Of a DNA stretch of 64,000 nt, positions 53,632 to 62,030 are shown piece after piece. Origin of the DNA: Gammaproteobacteria bacterium (GTDB lineage: Bacteria; Pseudomonadota; Gammaproteobacteria; JAJFKO01); the NCBI GenBank assembly GCA_021773175.1, contig JAJFKO010000016.1:1-64000 (forward strand). Reading direction: 5' to 3'. Made by a program: the position numbers and the translations under genes. The notes below the pieces were generated by a model. The model was not told where the DNA came from. It did not search any database and worked only from the letters and a program-made list of their open reading frames with translations. Position 1 is the stretch's first letter. The number at the start of each line of letters is the position of its first letter.

Positions 53632-53708
53632 GTGATAAATCTCAATAAATTCAGTTACAGTAAGAGTACAACATATCGGATAGAATCTTGTCAACGCTTT
53701 TTGTTTAG

Positions 53709-54392
53709 TTAGTCAAAAGTAAGTATCCCATTTAAAGTGATATCACTTTGTCCTATAGGGTCATCTCGCTTAACATAAAGCGCATGTCCAGGAGCAGATC
53801 GGTTTACATACATATGCCTAATTTGTTCTGCTGTCATTCCTGCGCCCAAATGATTGCTACGAGCAACCGCTCTCGCGAGACCTTCTTCAAAACTCAATTC
53901 AATCCATATCTTATAATCTATCGCGTCCGAATGCTTTTGCCTGAAGAGATGAACACCTTCAACTAGTACAATACCTGGCCCAGTAAATTCAATATTCTTA
54001 AGGACTTGGGTATCACTCGCTCTACTTATATGTAGAACTTCACGATTAATACTGGTTCTCACTCGAAGAGAGTCTACTATCGTATTAATAAGCGTAGCAA
54101 AATCATATGTATCGTTGTATCTAGCTTCTGCTGCATTAGGATTACGATTTCGATATGTAGTTGGAAAAACAAAACTATCTATTGTTAATAATAAAACTGA
54201 AATGTTATTACCCTGAAAATATTCTACGAGCTTGTTAGCTAGCGTCGATTTTCCAGAGCCTCCACGACCTGATATACCAACAATTAAGTTTCTTCTTGCT
54301 GTGCCATACAAGCTAATAATTTTCTCCCCTATATCGGCAACAGAGAGATTTGTTTTTCTAGGCATCGTGGTTGGCTGTAGTGTAGTTTCCAT
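53709..54392 (-). CDS. Uridine-kinase-like P-loop protein
   Basis: This 227-residue protein has Walker A in VGISGRGGSGKSTLANKLVEY, the acidic DSF after LLLTI, the AEARYNDTYDF stretch and GPGIVLVEGVHLF (Walker B-like region). It belongs to the uridine kinase/phosphoribulokinase fold and would phosphorylate a small molecule. A second relative lies upstream on the same strand at 54472-55038. The ribosome-binding site is unclear; METTLQ is taken as the start. Confidence 0.85.
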   Translation of the reverse strand: METTLQPTTMPRKTNLSVADIGEKIISLYGTARRNLIVGISGRGGSGKSTLANKLVEYFQGNNISVLLLTIDSFVFPTTYRNRNPNAAEARYNDTYDFATLINTIVDSLRVRTSINREVLHISRASDTQVLKNIEFTGPGIVLVEGVHLFRQKHSDAIDYKIWIELSFEEGLARAVARSNHLGAGMTAEQIRHMYVNRSAPGHALYVKRDDPIGQSDITLNGILTFD

Positions 54393-54471
54393 AAATCATG
54401 ATATCCGTTTTAATTTTGATTAATGCTCTTAAGTCGTTTGCATAGCATGTTGTTATAAGTGTGGCGAGCCT

Positions 54472-55038
54472 CTATTCTTTGTAGATAAATGTCGCGAGTT
54501 GGGTCGGGTGATAGGTATCAAAATACTCTTTATCTTTCGGTCCCCAATCGCTATCCCACCGCCCTACAGTTTGTTCATCCTCACCTTGTTCACGGTCTCT
54601 AGCCTTTGCTCGCTGCATAGCAATGTCTTGAGGACAGTCAATCCAAACGCTAATATCAAAACGTGGCATTAATTTGGGTTGTAATAATCTTATTCCCTCA
54701 AAGATAATAACCTTTGGTAATTCCTCTTCAAAGAGCAAAGTCTTTCCCATGAAGTCTTTGCCTTGATATTGCAATCTTTTGCCAGCATGAGCATTTTTAA
54801 GAATAAGATTAATAAGAGGCCAATCACTTTGATCAAAGATGTCCGGACCGTTGGGATTTGGACCATATAAATTATCAATTCGGACGATCTGATTGTCCTT
54901 AATGTTAAAGTAATCACGAAGTCTATTTGTAAGATGCGATTTACCCGAACCTCCAAACCCAGAAATTGCAACGATAACGTGTGACCTCTTTTTCATTAAT
55001 AGTTCAATCTCTGCAACCAACTTATCAAATTTACTCAT
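54472..55038 (-). CDS. Uridine-kinase-like P-loop protein
   Basis: This 188-residue protein has Walker A in VAISGFGGSGKSHLTNRLRDY, RIDNLYGPNPNGPDIFDQSDW, VIIFEGIRLLQP and a lid-like CPQDIAMQRAKARDREQGED. It shares the fold with the neighbour at 53709 but is only distantly related to it. Family members phosphorylate nucleosides, pantothenate or sugars; the substrate is unknown. It has an AGGA-type ribosome-binding site. Confidence 0.85.
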   Translation of the reverse strand: MSKFDKLVAEIELLMKKRSHVIVAISGFGGSGKSHLTNRLRDYFNIKDNQIVRIDNLYGPNPNGPDIFDQSDWPLINLILKNAHAGKRLQYQGKDFMGKTLLFEEELPKVIIFEGIRLLQPKLMPRFDISVWIDCPQDIAMQRAKARDREQGEDEQTVGRWDSDWGPKDKEYFDTYHPTQLATFIYKE

Positions 55039-55075
55039 TAAGCATGTCCTTTCTCTTAATATATGTTTTAGAAGG

Positions 55076-55708
55076 TCAGGTTTTATAGCCTTCCACTAAT
55101 AAGTACGTATCATCTTTTAAAAATGATACTTTAGACACTTCAAGCTTCGGATGAGCGCTCAAATATTCTAAGGTATGCCTATCAAAACGTGCACCATAAA
55201 TCTTCTCTACCAAGGGAGCAAAGAAGTCTTGGCGTCGTTTTAGCTTTGAGTCTTTGGAATAAATCATTTCTAATAGTTTAAATCGACCACCAGGTTTTAA
55301 AATTCTCGAAAATTCATCAAGTGTCTTTGGCTGCAAATGATCAGGCATAACACAGCACATAAACGTTGATACAATCCAATCAAATTGTTCATCTGCAATA
55401 TCATGCATATTAGTGGCATCTTGCTGTAATAATTCAATATGACAGTTTGCTTGAGTTGCACGTTTAGCGGCTTTAATTAACATCGCTTTACTCAACTCAA
55501 TGGCAGTAAGCTCAACATTTTCAGGATAATAAGTAAAATTACGTCCAGTGCCACAACCTGCTTCTAATACTTTACCTTGTAAACCTTGCAAGAGTTGTGG
55601 CCGCCATTGCTTATAAAGCCGTTCCCATGGATAATCTAAAATATCATACCACCATGCAGTTATTGCATACTTTGCATGCAATGCTTGATTATCAGGGTGT
55701 GACTTCAC
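55076..55708 (-). CDS. SAM-dependent methyltransferase (class I)
   Basis: This 210-residue protein has motif I in VLEAGCGTGRNFTYYPENV, the acidic end of motif II in LTAIELSKAM, FDWIVSTFMCCVMPDHL and LKPGGRFKLLEMIYSK. The layout resembles the small phosphatidylethanolamine or ubiquinone-type methyltransferases and the protein at 31969. The substrate is unknown. Confidence 0.9.
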   Translation of the reverse strand: MKSHPDNQALHAKYAITAWWYDILDYPWERLYKQWRPQLLQGLQGKVLEAGCGTGRNFTYYPENVELTAIELSKAMLIKAAKRATQANCHIELLQQDATNMHDIADEQFDWIVSTFMCCVMPDHLQPKTLDEFSRILKPGGRFKLLEMIYSKDSKLKRRQDFFAPLVEKIYGARFDRHTLEYLSAHPKLEVSKVSFLKDDTYLLVEGYKT

Positions 55709-55842
55709 TTTACTTTATCCATTAACTTATATCTTCAACCAAAGGAAATTATGCATATATTTTGTATAAAGATCCATTCCATGTTGAATAATTTAACGCT
55801 ATAGTCTCATTTAAATTAACAATTTATCCTTATGGCTATCAG

Positions 55843-56076
55843 ATGAAAACCCAAAATGATTTGTTTTGCTTCCTGAAACAGCTAAATATTGAAACTGATA
55901 CTCATCAGCATCCAGCACTACATACTGTTGAAGAAGCTCAACAATATACCAGCAATATTCCGGGGGGTCACTGTAAGAACTTATTCCTACGCGATGCCAA
56001 AAAACGATCTTTTTTTGGCATCGTTGCAATTGATAATACTCAAGCTCAAGCTCTAGCTATACCCATCGGAACTTAA
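55843..56076 (+). pseudogene. Truncated ProX/YbaK-type prolyl-tRNA editing protein
   Basis: The 77 residues match the N-terminal half of ProX-like deacylases: HQHPALHTVEEAQQYTSNIP, then GGHCKNLFLRDAKKRSFF with the catalytic-site KNLFL segment. Normal members are about 165 residues and continue with an acidic, Gly-rich half that is missing here. The frame ends after PIGT. Deacylation of misacylated Ala-tRNA(Pro) is unlikely with half a domain. Confidence 0.7.
55992..56023. repeat. Perfect inverted repeat inside the ProX remnant
   Basis: CGATGCCAAAAAA (55992-56004) is repeated inverted as TTTTTTGGCATCG (56011-56023), with six bases between. It is embedded in the open frame. It could act as a stem-loop terminator at the break point of the truncated gene. 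Confidence 0.6.
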
Positions 56077-56182
56077 AATACGAGTTTATACATTCCCTTT
56101 TTGCTATAACTCTCGCATTTTGAACCCCAAGGGGTTTAGAAAAATCAATGCCTGATTTTCGGCGCCATTGGAAAAGACAGCT

Positions 56183-56223
56183 GATATACTCAAGCTAAAT
56201 TGTAAACTTAACTTGAGTATATC
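56183..56223. promoter_or_regulatory. Inverted repeat at the ada start, candidate operator
   Basis: GATATACTCAAG (56183-56194) and its exact complement CTTGAGTATATC (56212-56223) are separated by 17 bp and end five bases before the ada start. The repeat covers the expected promoter or ribosome-binding region. It does not match the E. coli Ada box, so another regulator or a different Ada site may be involved. Confidence 0.55.
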
Positions 56224-56227
56224 CAAC

Positions 56228-57286
56228 ATGATGTCTACACAGACAAAACAACTTTATTATCAAGCGCTATTAGAAAAAAATTCTGAATACGAAGGTTTAT
56301 TCTATGTTGGCGTAAAAACGACAGGTATCTTTTGTCGACCAACCTGCCCCGCCAGAAAACCAAAATTTGAAAATTGTGAATTTTTTGCAACGGCTAAAGA
56401 AGCGTTACTTGCTTCTTTTCGGCCATGTCAACGCTGCACACCACTATCGCCACCTAACCAAGTATCGCCACTTATTCAAACGTTAGTTACTGAAATTGAA
56501 AAAAATCCAGAGAAACGCTGGCGAGATGCCGATTTTCGTGAGCTAGGCATAGATGAATCAACCGCACGGCGTCAATTTAAAAAACGCTTCGGTATGACCT
56601 TTGTTGAATATGCTCGCTCCCGTCGAATGGGATTGGCAATGAAACATATCCGCAATGGTGATGCGATTATCGATGCCCAACTTTCGGCAGGTTATGAGTC
56701 AAGTAGTGGTTTTCGCGATGCCTTCTCACGATTTATGGGAGCTGCTCCAACTCGAGCAAATCCGCTCATCTTAAAAGCTGCCTGGCTAGATACTAAACTC
56801 GGCCCTATGCTTGCCATTGCTGATGATGAAGGTCTTTATCTATTAGAATTTGTTGACCGCCGAGGTCTTGAGAATGAAGTAAAGCGTTTAAGGCAAAGAT
56901 TAAAAGCAGCTATCGTTCCCGGCTTAACAAATATTACTAGTATGATTGAGAACGAATTGAAAGATTATTTTAATGGTTTGTCATTTCAATTTAACACTCC
57001 GCTGCATTTTCTCGGCTCAGATTTTCAGAAGCAAGTATGGCATGAATTACTAGCAATACCTGTTGGCACAACACTTTCATATTCAGATATTGCAAGAAAA
57101 ATTAATCGTCCAACAGCCTATCGTGCTGTTGCTAACGCAAATGGAGCAAACCAACTGGCCATTGTTATCCCTTGCCATCGTGTTATTACCGCAACTAATG
57201 AGCTTGGCGGTTATGGCGGCGGCGTCTCTCGAAAGAAATGGTTGCTTGAACACGAAAAAACATTCACTAAACTTCTTATTTATTGA
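56228..57286 (+). CDS. ada: Ada: bifunctional methylphosphotriester/O6-methylguanine methyltransferase and regulator
   Basis: The protein is about 352 residues from the ATG at 56228 (a second ATG follows at once), matching the usual 354. Zinc-binding N-domain: GIFCRPTCPARKP and RPCQRC (Cys at about 35, 39, 66 and 69 counted from the second ATG). AraC helix-turn-helix: RRQFKKRFGMTFVEYARSRR and SAGYESSSGFRDAFSRFMG. C-terminal O6-methylguanine transferase: PVGTTLSYSDIA and the acceptor Cys in VIPCHRVI (about 315). It repairs alkylated DNA and, once methylated on the phosphotriester site, activates transcription. An upstream in-frame extension from 56168 would read through the palindrome and is rejected. 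Confidence 0.96.
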   Translation: MMSTQTKQLYYQALLEKNSEYEGLFYVGVKTTGIFCRPTCPARKPKFENCEFFATAKEALLASFRPCQRCTPLSPPNQVSPLIQTLVTEIEKNPEKRWRDADFRELGIDESTARRQFKKRFGMTFVEYARSRRMGLAMKHIRNGDAIIDAQLSAGYESSSGFRDAFSRFMGAAPTRANPLILKAAWLDTKLGPMLAIADDEGLYLLEFVDRRGLENEVKRLRQRLKAAIVPGLTNITSMIENELKDYFNGLSFQFNTPLHFLGSDFQKQVWHELLAIPVGTTLSYSDIARKINRPTAYRAVANANGANQLAIVIPCHRVITATNELGGYGGGVSRKKWLLEHEKTFTKLLIY

Positions 57287-57300
57287 TTATGCAATTAGGT

Positions 57301-57663
57301 TTAATTAATGTATTGCAGCATAATATCTGGAATCATCTTGTTTTCAGCATAAGATATTATGCTTTTACAGATATACTTTATTGAAGATGAGGACTGTTTA
57401 TTGTGTTTGCATAAACAAATAATAGTTTTATTAGCAGCATGAGCCCAACCAAGCTCAATTCCCATTCCCGTCGATGGAAAACTAATTTCCGCAAAAATAA
57501 TATCTGAGGCGTCTATGATCGGCTTAGAAAATTGGCCTGCCGTATTTGCATCATGTGGCAAAATAACTTCATGCTCTTGCATTAATGACTGGCAAGCTTT
57601 TATTGGTGCGTAAAGTTGGCTTTCAAAATCAAACTCACGTGAATGAATAATGTATATTTTCAT
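57301..57663 (-). CDS. Nucleoside 2-deoxyribosyltransferase-like protein
   Basis: This 120-residue protein begins MKIYIIHSREFDFESQLYAP and has the motif DIIFAEISFPSTGMGIELGW, where the Glu of STGxGIELG is the expected catalytic residue of nucleoside deoxyribosyltransferases. It converges with ada. Members move deoxyribose between bases or act in nucleotide signalling. The protein is short but complete for the family. Confidence 0.82.
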   Translation of the reverse strand: MKIYIIHSREFDFESQLYAPIKACQSLMQEHEVILPHDANTAGQFSKPIIDASDIIFAEISFPSTGMGIELGWAHAANKTIICLCKHNKQSSSSIKYICKSIISYAENKMIPDIMLQYIN

Positions 57664-57945
57664 AAATGTTTTCTTTAATAATTTATAATAACCACAATCC
57701 TAAAGACTAATCTCTTTCTATTCTAGAAAAACTTGTGCCAATAAACATTGATCGCTCGCTTTTTAGAACCAAGCACTGCAGTATAGCTCCATGAAAATCA
57801 ACAAGTTATGATCGCACGCTAGTATAAGCCCCTTATTGTTACTTTACCTCAAGATTTTAGTGGCAGAATGTGGGACCTTTTTAACCGGTTTGAAGTGCCC
57901 ACAATTCATGGTTATATATTGCCCAAAGAAAGGCAGTATAAATTT

Positions 57946-58533
57946 ATGACTCAAAACGAAAATAAAGAACAGTTTGTCGAAACAAATATGACAACCAAAG
58001 AAAAAATTGTTTTCCATGCTGGAAAGCTATTTAGTCAACATGGTTATCATGGCACGTCTTTAGATATGCTAGCAAAAGCTTGTGGTGTGAAAAAACCGTC
58101 GTTACTTCATCACTACGCATCTAAACAAGAAATTGCCTTAAATACCTTCAAGAATTTACAAAATTACTGTGAAAAAAGTATTTTTGCAATTGCACATGAC
58201 GAAGCAATCACTTGCCAAGAAAAATTACAACAATTTGCAGTAAATGTTGAACACTTTTTTACTGAGCATCCATATAGTGCTTTACCTAGTGCTTTAGCAA
58301 CTGAAGTGGTCGATTCAATCGAAGCATTTAACCAACCTATTCAGTGTTATTTTGATACTTGGCAAAAATTTATTAAGCAGATTTTTATAACAAAACAACA
58401 AAAAATAGAAGATAGAACTGCTTCACAATATCTTAATCAAATTCATGGTGCTTTATTAATGCAAAGAATTTATCATTGCCCATCATATATAAAGCATGCT
58501 TGCCAACAAATCTTTAATACAGAACAGCATTAA
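57946..58533 (+). CDS. TetR family transcriptional regulator
   Basis: The start at 57946 is chosen because homologues begin shortly before the helix-turn-helix; the frame extends up to 57868 without family similarity. The N-terminal DNA-binding domain is TKEKIVFHAGKLFSQHGYHG, then TSLDMLAKACGVKKPSLLHHY. The rest is a helical ligand-binding domain of about 140 residues. No target gene is obvious; the methyltransferase-like gene at 58723 follows on the same strand. Confidence 0.9.
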   Translation: MTQNENKEQFVETNMTTKEKIVFHAGKLFSQHGYHGTSLDMLAKACGVKKPSLLHHYASKQEIALNTFKNLQNYCEKSIFAIAHDEAITCQEKLQQFAVNVEHFFTEHPYSALPSALATEVVDSIEAFNQPIQCYFDTWQKFIKQIFITKQQKIEDRTASQYLNQIHGALLMQRIYHCPSYIKHACQQIFNTEQH

Positions 58534-58722
58534 ATCCACTGTCAGCAATCCATCACTTATTGCTAAAAATAATATATTTTATTTTCAATATCCTTAGATA
58601 ATTCATTTAAATATTTCATCTACTAATGAAAATTTAATTGCATTTCACTTTTAGCAACATATAATCGCCTACCAGCTGATAGGCTTAATGCTTTGCATAA
58701 AATCTAAGAAGAAGGAAATAAG

Positions 58723-59664
58723 ATGTTTGCTACTTTCAAAAACGCTGTGCCTCATGCAAGAAGATATTTATGGGGACAAAAGCAAACTGTTGTTGTTAGT
58801 AGAAGTATTTTTGTAAATGTTGATCGGGGAGGTAACTACATACCAAGAGCTTATTCAGATGTCCCCTCCCAACCATCAAATGGTAATGGCAATAGAACAT
58901 ACTATGATTTAACTGATTTAAGACCCTTAGCTGCAAATCTTGGTTTAGAAGGCGCTATTGACCTCGATGTTGCAGAGCAATTGATCATAGAACATGAAGG
59001 AGCTGATGCATTTGCTGAGCGAAAAAAGAAACGAACAACAGAAATTGGGGTTGGCTATGGCAGAATTCTTTTAGAATTAGAAAAACGTGGTTATCAAGAT
59101 ATTGTTGGACTTGATTTTAGTCCAGTTGTCATTCGAACCATGCTAGAAAAGTTCGGCATCAGAGCAACATTCTATCTTTCCGATATTCGAATAGCAGAAC
59201 CGCGTTTTCTTGGCAGTTCCTATACAACATTCTGGCCATGGAGTGGGCTCGTTGATCTAAATACGCCAGAAGCACAATTACAAGGCTTAACCACTGGCAG
59301 ACAATATTTAGCTAAGAATGGACTACTTTCATGTGATATCCCTGATACAACTCATGGATTAGGTAAAAGTAACATTACTACTGGAACAGCAGGCGCTAAA
59401 GTTTCGATTGAACCACAAACACCGAGTATTGATGGTGCCATTATACCAACATGGGATGGCCTTTTATCGACAATTAAGGGTACGTATGAGACAGCTGATA
59501 TGGCTGGTTTGCAAGGTAAACATAGAACTTATATGACACCGACAGACTGTCCCAGAGTGAGTTTTTTATTTTGGCAGAAACCAGGAGTCACCCTTTATCT
59601 ATCAGGAACAGATACAGTAAAACCAAGTACCGAGCCAAAACATACACATATACCGAAAAGATAG
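58723..59664 (+). CDS. SAM-dependent methyltransferase-like protein
   Basis: This 313-residue protein has an AAGGA ribosome-binding site. Motif I is TTEIGVGYGRILLELEKRGY and motif II VGLDFSPVVIRTMLEKFGI; the later strand is LLSCDIPDTTHG. The first 35 residues are basic (FKNAVPHARRYLWGQKQTVV) and not part of the fold. The substrate is unknown. It follows the TetR gene on the same strand. Confidence 0.78.
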   Translation: MFATFKNAVPHARRYLWGQKQTVVVSRSIFVNVDRGGNYIPRAYSDVPSQPSNGNGNRTYYDLTDLRPLAANLGLEGAIDLDVAEQLIIEHEGADAFAERKKKRTTEIGVGYGRILLELEKRGYQDIVGLDFSPVVIRTMLEKFGIRATFYLSDIRIAEPRFLGSSYTTFWPWSGLVDLNTPEAQLQGLTTGRQYLAKNGLLSCDIPDTTHGLGKSNITTGTAGAKVSIEPQTPSIDGAIIPTWDGLLSTIKGTYETADMAGLQGKHRTYMTPTDCPRVSFLFWQKPGVTLYLSGTDTVKPSTEPKHTHIPKR

Positions 59665-59670
59665 TTGTTT

Positions 59671-60249
59671 TTAGTCTTTTGTAGGTATTGCTACTGTTCC
59701 TGCCCAAACATCACGCTGCAAATCTTTTTTATCATCAACAGGCCCACCGCTACGGATTTTTACTGAGGCTTCATCAAGATTAAGCGCGAATACACTCGTT
59801 AAATTTAACTCTTTCTTATTCGGAAGCCGCACTTTCTGCCACCGCCCGGGTTGTACATGCTCCATAAAAGCCTGCAAAATTATATTCATTGCTTTGGCAT
59901 CTTTAACTTCCATCATTGGACCAAAAATCATAGCAGAACGATAATTCATACTGTGATGAAATGCACTTTTTGCTAAGACAAGCTCATCTAAGATTGTAAC
60001 TGTCGCACAAACATCGGAATCTGTCCTTAGCTGCTTTGCTAAGCGACTGTTAGTAGCAGCATGAATATAAAAACAATTATTGATACGCCAGCAAGCCATA
60101 GGAATGACAACTGGATAATGATTATCAATAAAGCCCACATGACATATAAAGGCAGCATCGAGGATTTTATAAAGTATTTTTTTATCATAAATTCCACGTT
60201 TTGGAGCACGCTTAACTGTCGTTCTCGCTGTTTTTGTTAAATTTTCCAT
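59671..60249 (-). CDS. Pyridoxamine 5'-phosphate oxidase-like FMN-binding protein
   Basis: This 192-residue split-barrel flavin-binding protein has AFICHVGFIDNHYPVVIPMA, FYIHAATNSRLAKQL and HHSMNYRSAMIFGPMMEV. This is the NimA/PPOX-like family rather than PdxH itself. It diverges from a MocR-type regulator, as is common for such genes, and shares a spacer with repeated operator-like sites. Confidence 0.9.
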   Translation of the reverse strand: MENLTKTARTTVKRAPKRGIYDKKILYKILDAAFICHVGFIDNHYPVVIPMACWRINNCFYIHAATNSRLAKQLRTDSDVCATVTILDELVLAKSAFHHSMNYRSAMIFGPMMEVKDAKAMNIILQAFMEHVQPGRWQKVRLPNKKELNLTSVFALNLDEASVKIRSGGPVDDKKDLQRDVWAGTVAIPTKD

Positions 60250-60299
60250 TTTTTAGCCTGCAGAATAAAGTTCGTTACGTTTATTGACATAATACCTAT

Positions 60300-60349
60300 A
60301 ATTGGCCCACAATAAAGATCCAATTTGTTCTATTTGATGGGTCCAATTT
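60300..60349. promoter_or_regulatory. Repeated operator-like sites in the MocR/flavin-protein spacer
   Basis: Two direct repeats GATCCAATTT (60318-60327) and GGTCCAATTT (60340-60349) lie 22 bp apart, two helical turns. An inverted relative AATTGGCCCA precedes them (60301-60309). Direct repeats at helical spacing are typical of MocR/PdxR binding. Confidence 0.5.
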
Positions 60350-61837
60350 ATGAGTGAACGCGCATTTCCTCTTGCTGAAATCACAGATATTGAATTAAAC
60401 GCCTCATTAGAAACGACTCTTTACGAACAGTTATATCACGCGATTAAACAACGCATTTGTCAAGGTCGCTTTAAAGCAGGAATGCGATTACCCGCATCAC
60501 GAAAATTAGCAGAACAATTAAGCGTATCTCGAAATACGATCACGCTCGCATTAGAACAATTACAAGCTGAAGGTTATTTAATCAGCCGAGTGGGTTCGGG
60601 TTTTTATATTACAACAGATTTACCTGAAACTTTTTTTAAGGTTAAACAACCAAAAGTAGCAGCCATAAAACCATTGCTAGGGAAATCGTATCTTGCTGCA
60701 TCTGTTAACAAATTTATGCAGCCCTCAACAAATAGAGACTTATCCAATTACCCATTTCAACCTGGCATGCCAGATTTAAAGCATTTTCCTAAGAAGATCT
60801 GGAGTCGCATTGCTCAACGTTATCATCATTTGCATGATACTCATCTATTGGCATTTGACGATCCCCGTGGTTATTTACCTTTGCGAGAAGTCCTTAGTGA
60901 GTATTTGACAAGTTCACGCAGTGTCAGGTGCCAACCACAACAAATTATTCTAACAGCAGGCGCTCAACAAGCTCTGAACTTGGTTAGCCATGTACTTATT
61001 AATCCAAACGATATAGTCGCAATTGAAAATCCTGGTTACATCCAAGCCCGACGCATATTTGAATTGCATGCTGCAAAATTACGTGGAATTGACATTCAGA
61101 AAGACAGTTTATGTATAAAACAATTACAAAGATTAAAATTGCCTCCTAAGTTAATTTATACTACGCCAACCCATCAGTATCCACTTGGTATGATTATGCC
61201 TTTGGCAAAACGCATACAATTGATTGAATACTGTAAACAACAGCATTGCTGGTTATTAGAAGATGATTATGATAGCGAGTATTATTATCAAGCAAAACCG
61301 ATCCCCTGCTTGCAGGGTTTGGCCGACAGCAATAACATCCTTTATATGGGTTCTTTTAGTAAAGTATTATTTCCTGCTTTACGTCTAGGTTACTTAGTTG
61401 TTCCAGAAAGCTTTGTCGACACTTTTACCCAGGTAAAAGCTTGTCTTTACGGACATGATGTTCTAATAAACCAAGCAATTGTTGCTGAATTTATGTCTGC
61501 TGGTCATTTTGGGCGCCATCTAAAAAAAATGCGTCTGTTGTACGCAGATAAACTGAACTATGTGAAGTTATTGCATCAACGCTATTTAGAAAAATATAGT
61601 GAACTACTCGAGTATGACGCAGGCATGCACCTCGTCATTAAATTTAAACACGCAATTGATGATAATGTTATTGTTTCACAACTTCGAGAAAAGAAGTTTG
61701 CCCCCACAGCCTTGTCAAATTATTTTATTGGCAAAGATAAGCAATCTGGGTTAGTACTAGGTTTCGCAAATAGCGACGAAAAAATGATAGAAATTGGAAT
61801 TAAGTTAATTCGAAAATTAATTATGTCACAGATTTAA
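60350..61837 (+). CDS. MocR family regulator (GntR HTH plus aminotransferase-like domain)
   Basis: This 495-residue protein has an N-terminal GntR winged helix (LYEQLYHAIKQRICQGRFKA, LPASRKLAEQLSVSRNTITL) and a fold type I aminotransferase-like domain. The PLP Lys is in YMGSFSKVLFPALRLGYLVV and the PLP-binding Asp in LLEDDYDSEYYY. PdxR-type members sense PLP. It diverges from the PPOX-like gene, its likely target. Confidence 0.93.
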   Translation: MSERAFPLAEITDIELNASLETTLYEQLYHAIKQRICQGRFKAGMRLPASRKLAEQLSVSRNTITLALEQLQAEGYLISRVGSGFYITTDLPETFFKVKQPKVAAIKPLLGKSYLAASVNKFMQPSTNRDLSNYPFQPGMPDLKHFPKKIWSRIAQRYHHLHDTHLLAFDDPRGYLPLREVLSEYLTSSRSVRCQPQQIILTAGAQQALNLVSHVLINPNDIVAIENPGYIQARRIFELHAAKLRGIDIQKDSLCIKQLQRLKLPPKLIYTTPTHQYPLGMIMPLAKRIQLIEYCKQQHCWLLEDDYDSEYYYQAKPIPCLQGLADSNNILYMGSFSKVLFPALRLGYLVVPESFVDTFTQVKACLYGHDVLINQAIVAEFMSAGHFGRHLKKMRLLYADKLNYVKLLHQRYLEKYSELLEYDAGMHLVIKFKHAIDDNVIVSQLREKKFAPTALSNYFIGKDKQSGLVLGFANSDEKMIEIGIKLIRKLIMSQI

Positions 61838-61850
61838 TTTTTTCAAATAA

Positions 61851-62030
61851 TCCTAGAATCCTCAGTTGAAATCGTAGCGAGAGGGATTAAGGTGTTGAAG
61901 ATAAAAGTTTTTTTGCCCTGTTTTTCTTGGAAACGTACTCACCTGTACGGTGAAAGAAAAACAGGGCAAAAAAACTTTTAGATTCAGTGCATAAAGCCCT
62001 CGCAGTAGATTTCAACTGAGGTTTTTAGGA
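61851..62030. repeat. Long concentric palindrome, different type (P3)
   Basis: The outer arms 61851-61885 and 61997-62030 match at most positions; the inner arms 61902-61928 and 61954-61980 match perfectly over 27 bp. The apex is CGTAC-TCACCT-GTACG. All share a centre near 61941. It lies between the convergent MocR and MFS genes, and its right arm contains the MFS stop codon. It lacks the AATAG..CTATT apex of P1, P2 and P5. Confidence 0.9.
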
